A stretch of DNA of 34,341 nucleotides from an uncultured Acidobacteriota bacterium. GTDB lineage: Bacteria; Acidobacteriota; Polarisedimenticolia; Polarisedimenticolales; Polarisedimenticolaceae. The DNA is taken from assembly GCA_945787955.1 (NCBI GenBank), contig CALZKF010000008.1:1-34341 (forward strand), given 5' to 3'. The notes below the pieces were generated by a model, which did not search any database, was not told the origin of the DNA, and was given only the letters and a program-made list of their open reading frames with translations. Position 1 is the first letter of the stretch; each line of letters starts with the position of its first letter. Made by a program: the position numbers and the translations under genes. Below are positions 23,978 through 32,251 of this stretch, one piece after another.

Positions 23978-24161
23978 TGGAATACTCCCCTGAATTGCGG
24001 CTTCCGGTCACCGCACCATAGGCATCATGGCATCGCACAAGATCGATCGCCTTGGTGTTAATTGCCCAAATCACTCCGTTTTGCCGCCGATCCCCTCTGG
24101 GGCAAGGGGCAAAAAGGTGCCGGATCCAGGCCGATCGGGCTGGTCAGGGCCAGGTGCCCCG

Positions 24162-24167
24162 TATAAT
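24162..24167 (+). promoter_or_regulatory. -10 box just before fdhD
   Basis: TATAAT, a perfect consensus -10, ends 6 nt before the ATG at 24174. No Shine-Dalgarno is present between them. If used, transcription would start at or next to the A of ATG. The -35 position has no clear match. Confidence 0.5.
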
Positions 24168-24173
24168 GACCTG

Positions 24174-25025
24174 ATGCGGACACGGGAAGGTAGTGTCGCC
24201 AGGGTCCAGGTTCGAAAGATCGGGAACGGCGGAGGGTGGGAACCTGACACCCTGGTGGTGGAAGAGCCGATGGAGATCCGTCTGGGCTATGGCTCGGAAG
24301 GGGACCGTCGAGCCCTGTCTCTATCCATCACCATGCGCACTCCAGGCGACGATTTCGAACTGGCCGCCGGCTTCCTTCTGACCGAAGGGATCGTTAGCGG
24401 CAAAGGGCAGATTGCTGCTGTGGAACGATGCGGTCCGGCGGCGCCTGGAAGGGAGACCGGCAACATCGTGCGGGTGGAGGTGACCCCGGATGTGCCGGTG
24501 GATCCGGGCCGGTTGCAGCGCAATTTCTACGCCACTTCCAGTTGCGGGATCTGCGGCAAGGCTTCCCTGGATGCGGTGGAGATCCGGGGTCTTCGAGAAA
24601 TGGACCGCTCGGTGCCGGTCATCCGCAAGGAGACGATCCATGACCTGCCGTCCCGGATGCGGGAAGGGCAGATGCTGTTTCAAGAGACCGGCGGCATTCA
24701 TGGCGCCGGACTGTTCCGGGCCGATGGCACACTCCTTGAGGTTCGGGAAGATGTGGGCCGTCACAACGCCGTGGACAAGCTGGTAGGCGGCCGGTTGCTG
24801 GCAGGCAGTTTTCCGCTCCATGACACCATCATGGCGGTGAGTGGCCGGGCCGGATTCGAAATCGTCCAGAAAGCGGTGGCAGCCGAAATCCCCGTGGTGG
24901 TGTCGGTCGGTGCGCCGTCCACCCTGTCGGTAAACCTGGCGGAACGGTTCGGCATGACCCTGATCGGTTTCGTCCGTGACAACCGTTACAACATCTACAC
25001 CTGCGATGAACGAATTCATGGATAA
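24174..25025 (+). CDS. fdhD: Formate dehydrogenase accessory sulfurtransferase FdhD
   Basis: A 283-residue cytoplasmic protein. FdhD passes sulfur from IscS to the molybdenum cofactor of formate dehydrogenase. The sequence shows the family N-terminus (VVEEPMEIRLGYG), TPGDDFELAAGFLLTEGIV, and the conserved cysteine loop SSCGICGKASLDAV (Cys-x-x-Cys needed for sulfur transfer), followed by ETGGIHGAGLF, EDVGRHNAVDKLVG and GRAGFEIVQKAV. ATG 24174 agrees with the family start and has the TATAAT upstream; a longer open frame from 24027 is not supported. Its 3' end overlaps the next gene by 20 bp. Gene order fdhD-fdhB-fdhA on one strand strongly supports the role. Confidence 0.92.
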   Translation: MRTREGSVARVQVRKIGNGGGWEPDTLVVEEPMEIRLGYGSEGDRRALSLSITMRTPGDDFELAAGFLLTEGIVSGKGQIAAVERCGPAAPGRETGNIVRVEVTPDVPVDPGRLQRNFYATSSCGICGKASLDAVEIRGLREMDRSVPVIRKETIHDLPSRMREGQMLFQETGGIHGAGLFRADGTLLEVREDVGRHNAVDKLVGGRLLAGSFPLHDTIMAVSGRAGFEIVQKAVAAEIPVVVSVGAPSTLSVNLAERFGMTLIGFVRDNRYNIYTCDERIHG

Positions 25026-26535
25026 GGCCGGGGCACACCGGGAGGAGATCCTGGAGCGGCTGGAAGCCGAGGGTGGTGTCACGCCGGAAACGGTCCGGAA
25101 GATCGCCCTCGCGACCGGTGTGCCGGAAGCCGATGTCTGGGGAGCAGGCAAGTTCTACTCCCTGATCCGGGAACCTGGCCGGCGGGTGCGGGTCTGCACC
25201 GGACTGTCCTGTCGCGTGGCCGGCGCCGCAGGCCGCATCGAAGATTTGGAACGGGCGGGGGAATCCCGGGAGGAGGTCAGCTGCATCGGACAGTGCGACC
25301 GTGCCCCCGCCGCCCTCGATCCGGAACTGGAGCTGATTCCGGGAGATGGCACCCGCTCCGCGGTCCTGCCGGATGACACGGCGCTGCCGGTTAATCTGGG
25401 GGGAGCCGATACTGACGGTTACGCCGCCCTGTCCAAGGCTCGGGAAGCGGGGCCGGAAGCGGTGCTGGACGAAATCGAAACCTCCGGCCTGCAGGGCAGG
25501 GGCGGCGCCGGGTTCCCGGCTCACGTGAAATGGCGCGCCGTCCGTGAGCAGGCCGGATCCGAGCGGTACCTGGTTTGCAACGCCGACGAAGGAGAACCGG
25601 GGACGTTCAAGGACCGGGAGATCATGGAGCGGCGGCCCCACCTGCTCCTCGAAGGGCTGGCGGTTGCTGCGGCTACTGTCGGCGCCTCGGAAATCATCAT
25701 CTATATCCGGGGTGAGTTCCGGGACGCCCGGCGATCGCTGGAAACGGCACTGAAGGAGGCCGGCGACCACCTCAAACAGTTCAACGTCCGGTTCGCCAAT
25801 GGCCACGGCGCCTACATCTGTGGAGAAGAAACGGCGTTGCTGGAATCCCTGGAAGGCAAACGGGGGATGCCCCGGCTGAAGCCGCCGTTCCCCACCGAAA
25901 ACGGGTTCCGCGGCAAGCCGACCCTGATCCACAACGTGGAGACGGCGGCCTGCGTGCCTTTCATTGTCCATCATGGCGGTCAACATTTCCGGGACCTGGG
26001 GCGCACAGGCGCCGGTACCAAGCTGTACTGCGTTTCCGGTCATGTGACCAGGCCCGGGGTTTACGAACTCCCCCTGGGAATAACCCTGGATGAATTGGTA
26101 AAGACCGCCGGCGGCTACGTCGGTTCGCCCATGGCGTTCAGCCCCGGTGGCGCGTCGTCCGGCTTTCTCCCCATGAGCCTGCGATCCCTGCCTCTCGATT
26201 TCCCCAGCCTGGACAAGGAAGGTTCCATGCTCGGGAGCGCCGGGGTGGTGGTTCTGAACGACACCGTTGACCTGGTGCAGGCGGCGGGCTGGCAGACCCG
26301 GTTTTTCGATGACGAAAGCTGCGGCCAGTGCGCGCCGTGCCGTATCGGCGCCCGCTTCTTGCGCAATGCCTGCGGACGGTTCCTCGCCGACGGCGATCCC
26401 GAGGCGCTCCTCCACGTGGACGATGTCGGCTGGGAGATGGAGGAGGGTTCGATCTGCGGGTTGGGGATGGTTGCGGCCAAGCCGCTGACCTCGGCCATGA
26501 AACACTTCCCCGATGCGTTCAGGAGGCGACGGTGA
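25006..26535 (+). CDS. NAD-dependent formate dehydrogenase diaphorase subunit, NuoE/NuoF fusion
   Basis: A 509-residue protein that joins a NuoE-like and a NuoF-like domain. The NuoE part (residues 1-110) has [2Fe-2S] ligands CTGLSC and CIGQC. The NuoF part has the FMN/NAD region GLQGRGGAGFPAHVKW, CNADEGEPGTFKDREIM, the glycine-rich AYICGEETALLESLEG, and the [4Fe-4S] motif ESCGQCAPCRIG with a last Cys in GSICGLG. It passes electrons from the catalytic subunit to NAD. The start at ATG 25006 overlaps fdhD; ATG 25018 is an alternative. No C-terminal ferredoxin domain of HylB type is present. Its stop overlaps the GTG start of fdhA. Confidence 0.9.
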   Translation: MNEFMDKAGAHREEILERLEAEGGVTPETVRKIALATGVPEADVWGAGKFYSLIREPGRRVRVCTGLSCRVAGAAGRIEDLERAGESREEVSCIGQCDRAPAALDPELELIPGDGTRSAVLPDDTALPVNLGGADTDGYAALSKAREAGPEAVLDEIETSGLQGRGGAGFPAHVKWRAVREQAGSERYLVCNADEGEPGTFKDREIMERRPHLLLEGLAVAAATVGASEIIIYIRGEFRDARRSLETALKEAGDHLKQFNVRFANGHGAYICGEETALLESLEGKRGMPRLKPPFPTENGFRGKPTLIHNVETAACVPFIVHHGGQHFRDLGRTGAGTKLYCVSGHVTRPGVYELPLGITLDELVKTAGGYVGSPMAFSPGGASSGFLPMSLRSLPLDFPSLDKEGSMLGSAGVVVLNDTVDLVQAAGWQTRFFDDESCGQCAPCRIGARFLRNACGRFLADGDPEALLHVDDVGWEMEEGSICGLGMVAAKPLTSAMKHFPDAFRRRR

Positions 26536-29234
26536 GCGAGCGGTTCACCATCAAACTGGACGGCCGGTCCTGTCGGGCCGCTCCCGGCGAGACCGTCCTG
26601 GATGTGGCCGGCCGGGAAGGGGTGTCGATCCCGACCTTGTGCCACGATCCACGGCTGGAGCCGGCCGGCGCCTGCCGCACCTGCCTGGTGGAGGTTGCCG
26701 GCGAGCGCAGGATGCAACCGGCCTGTGCGTTCCGGGTCCGGCCGGGCATGGATGTGACCACCGCCTCGGAACGGATTGATCGCCACCGCAAGGTCCTGTA
26801 CGGCCTGTACATGGCCGACCACCGCCTGGACGATGCCGGGCTGCCGGAGGAAAACGGTTCCGCCAACATGCTCCGTGAACAGGCCGCAAGGAACGGAGCC
26901 CTGGCCCTGCCGCCTGTAAACGCTTCCAGGACAGGCCGTCCCGCCGACACCAACCCGTACATCCGGTTCGATCCCGAGCTCTGCATCCTGTGCGCACGGT
27001 GCACACGCTACTGCGACGAAGTGGAAGCGGTTTCCGCCATCACCCTGACCGAGCGAGGCGCATCCACCACCATCGGCACCATCGGCAACGCAGGCCTGCT
27101 GGATACCAGCTGCGAGTTGTGCGGTGGCTGTATCGATACCTGTCCCACCGGCGCCATGACCGAGAAGAAGTCTTACGGCATCCCCCATGCGGAACTGGAA
27201 GCGGTCCGATCCACATGCAATTTCTGCGGCGTCGGCTGCCAGGTCGACCTGAACATCCACGCAGGCCGGGTGGTCAAGGTTGCTTCACCACCTCCCGGCG
27301 AGACGGTGAACGACGGCAACCTGTGCGTCAAAGGGAGGTTCGCCTACGACTTCATCCACCACGAGGAACGTCTCCAGGTTCCTATGGTCCGGGGACGGGA
27401 CGGCGAGCTGCACCGCGCCTCCTGGGAGGTGGCGATCCGGCGGGCCGCCGACGGCCTGCTGGCGGTAAGGGCGAAACACGGCGCCGACGCCCTGGGGTTC
27501 GTCTCTTCGAGCCGCTGCACCGGGGAGGAGAACTACCTGATGCAGAAGCTGTCCCGGGCCGCCTTCGGGACCAACAACTGCCATCAATGCGCAGCGACGT
27601 GACACGCCCCCACGGTTGCCGGGCTGGTGACCATGTTCGGAGCGGGGGCGATGACCAACTCGATCCCGGAGATCCGTGACGCCGACCTGCTGTTCGTCAT
27701 CGGATCCAACACTACCGAGGCTCATCCGATCATCGCCATGGAAATGAAACAGGCGGTCCGCAACGGGGCCAGACTGATCGTGGCCGACCCTCGAAAAATC
27801 TGGATGGCGGAAATCGCCGAGCGCCACCTGCAGCTCCGTCCCGGAACCGACGTCTGGTTGCTGAACGCCATGGCCCACGTCATCGTGACCGAAGGTTTGA
27901 CCGACAACGCCTTCATCGAGAAGCACACCAAAGGCTTCGAAGCGGTGCGGGAAGCGTTGCTGCCGTATACCCCGGAAGGGGCGGAGGAGGTCACCGGTGT
28001 GCCGGCGGACGACATCCGGCAGACCGCCCGGGCCTATGCCGCAACCCCCAGGGCGGGGATCTACTACACCCTGGGAATCACCGAGCACACCCACGGCACC
28101 GACAACGTCTACGCCCTGGCCAACCTGGTGCTGATGACCGGCCACCTCGGTGTGCGCAGCGCCGGCATGAACCCGCTCCGGGGTCAGAACAATGTCCAGG
28201 GCGCCAACGATTCCGGTGCCACCCCGATGTTCTACCCCGGCTACCAGCGGGTGGATGATCCGGAAGTCCGGCTCAAGTTCGAATCGGCCTGGGGCGTCGC
28301 CCTGCCTCCGAAGCCCGGGCTGAACCTGAACGTCATGATGAAGGCTATGGCACGAGGCGAGGTCCGTGGCATGTACGTCATGGGCGAGGATCTGGTGATC
28401 TCGGAGCCCAACGCCTCCGAGGTGGAAGTCGGTCTCAACAATCTGGAATTCCTGGTCTGCCAGGACATCTTCCCCAACGAGACCACCCGCTACGCCGACG
28501 TCATCCTGCCTGCCGCCTGCTTTGCGGAAAAAGACGGCGTGTTCACCAACAGTGACCGCCGCGTGCAGCGGGTCCGCAAGGCGGTGGAGCCGCCGGGGGA
28601 GGCTCGGGCGGACTGGGAGATCCTGTGCGATATGGCCCGCGCCGCCGGGTACCTGATGCCGCCCTATGCCTCAGCCTCCGAGATCTACGACGAGATGGCC
28701 GCACTGGTTCCGGCCTACGCCGGCATCTCCCATGAGCGCCTGGAAGAGAACGTGGCCGGTCTGCAATGGCCCTGCCCGTCTGCGGAGCACCCCGGCACCG
28801 AGACCCTGCACCTGGGCGGACCGCTCATCGGCAAGGCCGGCTTCCAGGTGGTGCAGTACCGGGAAAGCGACGAACTGCCTGACGGCGAGTACCCCCTGGT
28901 GCTGTCTACCGGCCGGGTGCTGTACCACTACAACGCGGCGACCCAGACCATACGGGAGCCCGGGTCCATGGCCAAGGCCGGCAGAAACTTTCTGGAAATC
29001 CACCGCCGGGACGCCGGTCGGCTGGGAATTGAGGACGGACAGATGGTGACGGTGGCGTCCCGCCGGGGTCAGGTGCAGGCAGAGGCGCTGATTAGTCCGC
29101 GGATGCGCCCGGGCTGCGTCTGGATGCCGATGCATTTCGCCGATTCCCGGGCCAACCTTCTGACCAACGACGCCGGCGACGCGGTCACCGGCACCGGCGA
29201 GTACAAGGTGTGCGCCGTTTCAGTTCGGGCCTGA
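26532..29234 (+). CDS. fdhA: Selenocysteine-containing formate dehydrogenase alpha subunit (FdhA), read through in-frame TGA
   Basis: A 900-residue molybdenum/tungsten enzyme that oxidises formate to CO2 (or works in reverse). GTG 26532 has AGGAGG 5 nt upstream. An N-terminal NuoG-like module carries [2Fe-2S] ligands C37, C48, C51 and C65. Next are two [4Fe-4S] ferredoxin motifs (C151, C154, C157, C161; C194, C197, C200, C204) and the catalytic-domain [4Fe-4S] ligands C229, C232, C236, C265. TGA at 27600-27602 is residue 357 in NNCHQCAAT-U-HAPTVAGL, matching the VDCCARV-U-HGPSVAGL site of E. coli FdhF. Downstream, the frame continues with FdhF-like sequence (GAMTNSIPEIRDADLLFVIG) to 29234. 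The usual H-x3-C-x2-C-x5-C site is changed (H97, D101, L104, A111). No selA, selB or selC gene is in view. Confidence 0.93.
27600..27632 (+). promoter_or_regulatory. Bacterial SECIS-like element after the selenocysteine codon
   Basis: UGA (27600-27602) is followed by 11 nt and then a hairpin GGUUGCC (27614-27620), loop GGGCU, GGUGACC (27626-27632), a 7-bp stem with two G-U pairs. E. coli fdhF has the same 11-nt spacing, and its stem also begins GGUUGC. The bases right after UGA (CACG) also match. This supports selenocysteine insertion over termination. Confidence 0.8.
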
Positions 29235-30083
29235 CGGCGATCCGGCCAGGTCGGCCCGGCTGATCTCATATCTGGCCTTGCAGTATTCGCAGACCGTCTC
29301 CAGCGTGTCCAGGTGCGGTTCGAACAGGTCGCGGCGGTCCTGTTCCCCCAGCGATTTCAGGCTCTTGATGACCCGTTCCCGTGAACAGGAGCAGGCGAAC
29401 CGGATCGGCCGGTCCGCCAGATGGCGGAACCCGATTTCTTTATAATCGGCGGTGATCTGTTCCGGTCCGGTGAGCCCTTTCCCCAGCAGATCCTGCAACC
29501 GGTCTTTCAGCCCGGCCCGCCGTGAAGCCAGCGCGACCTCCGAGTACTCGTACTCGTCCTTGAGCGGCGGCAGCTGGTGCAGCATGGCGGACTGATCGCT
29601 TTGCCGGGACAGCTGCACCCTGCTGTGGACCTGGTACGACTCATCCAGAACCCGGTTGACGATGGCGCCAAGAGGCTGCCCTTCCACCTTCAGAACCGAC
29701 AGGTACGGCGCCTTGTTCCCGGGAAACAGCTTCTGGCAGCGCACCAGGCCGTACATCGCCTCGGGGAACTCGCTGAATTCGTCCGGGAGCATGGCGCAGC
29801 GCGTGGCGCCGCCGTGGGCCGTCTCGATCTTCAGGCGGAAGAACGGTTGTTCGGAATCGATGTACAGGCCGATCTGCTCCCCATGCTTGAGGAGCCCGAT
29901 CAGCGGCTGGAAGCTCAGGACCACGTCCCGGAACCATGCGAACCCATCCCCGCGGACGTTGTGGGTCAGGGCCAGATCGTGGATCAGCTTCTGCCCTTCC
30001 AGGAAGTACAGGGCGAACCGGCGCTCCTCGTCGATGAAGGTGTACAACCGGCTCTCCGGCAGATGAACCGGTTCAGGAATCAT
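29220..30083 (-). CDS. hslO: Hsp33 family redox-regulated chaperone
   Basis: A 287-residue cytoplasmic holdase chaperone activated by oxidation. The C-terminal zinc-binding switch is present: FACSCSRERV and, about 30 residues on, CEYCKARYEIS, giving the CXC and CXXC pairs. The N-terminal domain is of the usual length. The gene starts 11 bp inside the end of the nucleotidyltransferase gene and ends 15 bp inside the end of fdhA on the other strand. The reading frame and length are typical. It suits an organism that meets oxidative stress with oxygen-sensitive enzymes nearby, though the linkage may be accidental. Confidence 0.9.
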   Translation of the reverse strand: MIPEPVHLPESRLYTFIDEERRFALYFLEGQKLIHDLALTHNVRGDGFAWFRDVVLSFQPLIGLLKHGEQIGLYIDSEQPFFRLKIETAHGGATRCAMLPDEFSEFPEAMYGLVRCQKLFPGNKAPYLSVLKVEGQPLGAIVNRVLDESYQVHSRVQLSRQSDQSAMLHQLPPLKDEYEYSEVALASRRAGLKDRLQDLLGKGLTGPEQITADYKEIGFRHLADRPIRFACSCSRERVIKSLKSLGEQDRRDLFEPHLDTLETVCEYCKARYEISRADLAGSPSGPN

Positions 30084-31152
30084 GACGCTTCACTTCCAGG
30101 ATGCCTCGAAGGTAGTCCGGTTCGCCCCGGAACACCCGCATTGCCGCCGGCAGACGCCACGGCCTGCTGACCATGGCGGCCGACAGCAGCATTTCCACAA
30201 GCCGGTTGGAGGTCTTGCGGTACATGTCCAGAGGGTGGACCGAAGCCATCGGCTTCAATACGAAACTCCGCAGCCGCTCCGGACCGAACAGCCCCACCAC
30301 CGACCGGGGGAACCAGTCCGGGAACAGTCTGCCTGCATGGCGCATGCTCATGGCGGCGCCGGGCAACCCGCCCCATTCCCGGGCCCGCTCCACAACCGCC
30401 TTCCAGTCGAAACCTTCTTCCAGGCTCAGCAGGTGAAGATCAACCCAGTTTTTCAGCTTGCGGTGGAAGTGGCTGGAGACATGGTGCAGCAGGGTGTGGA
30501 CCGCGAAGTCGTGGATGTCCAGGCCCAGCACCTGCCGGCCGCCGATCTCCAGTTTCCCGGCCCGAGCGAACAGGTCGGCCGGATCCAGCCTGTAACGACC
30601 TTCCTGGATGATGTTCCAGTGAATTTCGAGATAGACCATGATCGGGCCGGTGCTCTCGAGTCCGGTGTGGTACGGAGCCCAGTTGCTGTCGTAAATTTTT
30701 TTCGGCAGCTTCCACCCGGCGGCGGCCAGGGCGGCCATGCTGTCCTTGACCTGCCCGGTGGGCACCAGGAAATCCATGTCGTCCATGCGGCGGAGATCGA
30801 AGTCCAGACCGTAGCGATGGATGATGTCCATGCCTTTGAGCACTACCGGAACCACGCCTGCACCGGCCAGGGCGTCGATCGCCTTCTCCGCCTCGGCCAG
30901 GAGCAGGATATTGTCCATGCGGCACTTGTGGCGGGCGGCGGCCAGTTCATCCCGGACCTTGTCCGGGATCAGATCGAAGCGGTCCGCCGCTTCCAGCCGG
31001 CCATGGAGCAGTGGCTGGATGTCGCACTCCAGCGCCAGGCGGGAAAGAGCGCCGCGGTCGGGCTGACGTTCCCGGTTCAGAGCACCGGCATCGTCCCAGC
31101 GCTCCGCCAGCAGCGCCAACAGCAGCCTGGATTCGTGGTGGTCGCCGATAAT
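30073..31152 (-). CDS. Predicted nucleotidyltransferase (NTP_transf_5-like), possible AUU start
   Basis: A protein of about 359 residues with an uncharacterised-nucleotidyltransferase domain. The signature VVPVVLKGMDIIHRYGLDFD, then LRRMDDMDFLVP, resembles the family's KGxxL...YxxxxxRxMxDIDlLV site with metal-binding acidic residues. The C-terminal half has HTLLHHVSSHFHRKLKNWVD typical of the family. Its substrate is unknown. No ATG or GTG opens the frame. A TTG at 31119 has no ribosome site, while ATT at 31152 has GGGAGG 5 nt upstream and an in-frame TGA just before that. I give the ATT as the likely start; TTG 31119 gives 348 residues. A TATATT -10 at 31181-31186 lies upstream. It overlaps hslO by 11 bp. 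Confidence 0.75.
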   Translation of the reverse strand: MIGDHHESRLLLALLAERWDDAGALNRERQPDRGALSRLALECDIQPLLHGRLEAADRFDLIPDKVRDELAAARHKCRMDNILLLAEAEKAIDALAGAGVVPVVLKGMDIIHRYGLDFDLRRMDDMDFLVPTGQVKDSMAALAAAGWKLPKKIYDSNWAPYHTGLESTGPIMVYLEIHWNIIQEGRYRLDPADLFARAGKLEIGGRQVLGLDIHDFAVHTLLHHVSSHFHRKLKNWVDLHLLSLEEGFDWKAVVERAREWGGLPGAAMSMRHAGRLFPDWFPRSVVGLFGPERLRSFVLKPMASVHPLDMYRKTSNRLVEMLLSAAMVSRPWRLPAAMRVFRGEPDYLRGILEVKRHDS

Positions 31153-31179
31153 AGGTTCCTCCCGGAGTCAGCGGGAGCT

Positions 31180-31186
31180 TAATATA
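31180..31186. promoter_or_regulatory. Shared near-palindromic -10 region for two divergent genes
   Basis: TAATATA reads as TAATAT (31180-31185) on the plus strand, 6 nt before the alcohol dehydrogenase ATG at 31192, and as TATATT (31181-31186) on the minus strand, about 30 bp before the nucleotidyltransferase ATT. One AT-rich box could serve both directions. No clear -35 is seen on either side. Confidence 0.4.
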
Positions 31187-31191
31187 TCAGC

Positions 31192-32196
31192 ATGCGTGCG
31201 ATGGCGTTTACCGATCCTTCCCGTCCGGTTCTTGAGCCGGTCGAGGTTCCGGATCCGGTGCCGGGCCCCGGTGAAGTGTTGATCCGGGTGTCCGCCTGCG
31301 GGGTCTGCCGCACCGACCTGCACCTGGTGGACGGCGATCTCCCCGACCCGAAGATTCCGATCATCCCCGGGCACGAAATCGTCGGCAAGGTGATCGCTCT
31401 GGGAGACGGGGTGAAAGAGCTTGCCGAAGGGGACCGTGTCGGCGTCCCCTGGCTGGGCGGATCATGCGGCGGATGCCGCCATTGCAGGGGCGGTCGGGAA
31501 AACCTTTGTTCCGCCGCCAGGTACACCGGCTACCAGCTGGATGGCGGTTATGCCGAATACGTGGCGGCCGAGGCCGGTTTCACCTTCCATCTCCCCGACG
31601 GTTACTCCGATGCGGAAGCGGCGCCTCTGCTCTGCGCCGGTCTGATCGGCTACCGCTCCTATCGCATGGCGCTGGAATCGTGCGTACAGGTCCGGCGGCT
31701 CGGGCTGTACGGATTCGGGGCAGCCGCCCATATCATCGCCCAGGTGGCGGCGCATGACGGCCGGGAGGTCTACGCCTTCACGCGGGAAGGAGATGAACAG
31801 GGCCAGCAGTTCGCCCGGGAACTGGGTTCGGCCTGGGCCGGCGATTCGGGATCGGATCCTGGAGTTGCTCTGGATGCGGCAATCATTTTCGCACCGGTCG
31901 GTTCTCTGGTGCCGGCCGCCCTCAAGGCGGTCGGGCCGGGAGGCGCCGTCATCTGCGCCGGTATCCACATGAGCGATATCCCCTCGTTGCCCTATCGCAT
32001 CCTCTGGGAAGAACGCACCCTCCGCTCGGTGGCCAACCTGACCCGCCGGGACGCCGTCGAGTTCCTGGAACTGGCGCCCCGGATCCCTGTAAAGACACGT
32101 GTCACGTGCTATGACCTGGTGGATGCAAACCGGGCCCTGGACGACCTCCGCCACGGCCGCTTCGAGGGGGCGGCGGTGCTGATAAACCGCCGTTGA
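31192..32196 (+). CDS. Zinc-dependent alcohol dehydrogenase family protein
   Basis: A 334-residue medium-chain dehydrogenase. The catalytic zinc ligands are in [10 protein letters not shown] (Cys) and GHEIVG (His-Glu). The structural zinc lobe has four cysteines in [15 protein letters not shown]. The coenzyme domain has [17 protein letters not shown] in place of the usual GxGxxG, and its C-terminus is normal. Substrate and coenzyme are not readable. No Shine-Dalgarno lies before the ATG; the -10-like TAATAT is 6 nt upstream. The next gene, an octaheme cytochrome, is 55 bp downstream on the same strand with its own strong ribosome site; co-transcription is possible. Confidence 0.9.
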   Translation: MRAMAFTDPSRPVLEPVEVPDPVPGPGEVLIRVSACGVCRTDLHLVDGDLPDPKIPIIPGHEIVGKVIALGDGVKELAEGDRVGVPWLGGSCGGCRHCRGGRENLCSAARYTGYQLDGGYAEYVAAEAGFTFHLPDGYSDAEAAPLLCAGLIGYRSYRMALESCVQVRRLGLYGFGAAAHIIAQVAAHDGREVYAFTREGDEQGQQFARELGSAWAGDSGSDPGVALDAAIIFAPVGSLVPAALKAVGPGGAVICAGIHMSDIPSLPYRILWEERTLRSVANLTRRDAVEFLELAPRIPVKTRVTCYDLVDANRALDDLRHGRFEGAAVLINRR

Positions 32197-32251
32197 TTTT
32201 TCGTAGTGACAGGCGGATACTGGGCTTGTCGATTACTCCGGGAGAAACATC

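Noticed and set aside
24829-26505. 558-codon minus-strand frame opposite fdhD/fdhB
   Set aside because: Composition is Gly/Arg/Pro-rich shadow sequence without recognisable domains; the opposite strand encodes a clear NuoE/NuoF-like protein.
26115-27260. Long minus-strand open frame opposite fdhB/fdhA
   Set aside because: It mirrors the GC-rich third-position pattern of the real genes, shows no family motif, and the plus-strand proteins are unmistakable.
27600-27602. Reading the TGA as a true stop or a frameshift that inactivates formate dehydrogenase
   Set aside because: The TGA is exactly at the Sec/Cys active-site position, the frame continues uninterrupted, and a SECIS-like hairpin follows at the E. 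coli fdhF spacing.
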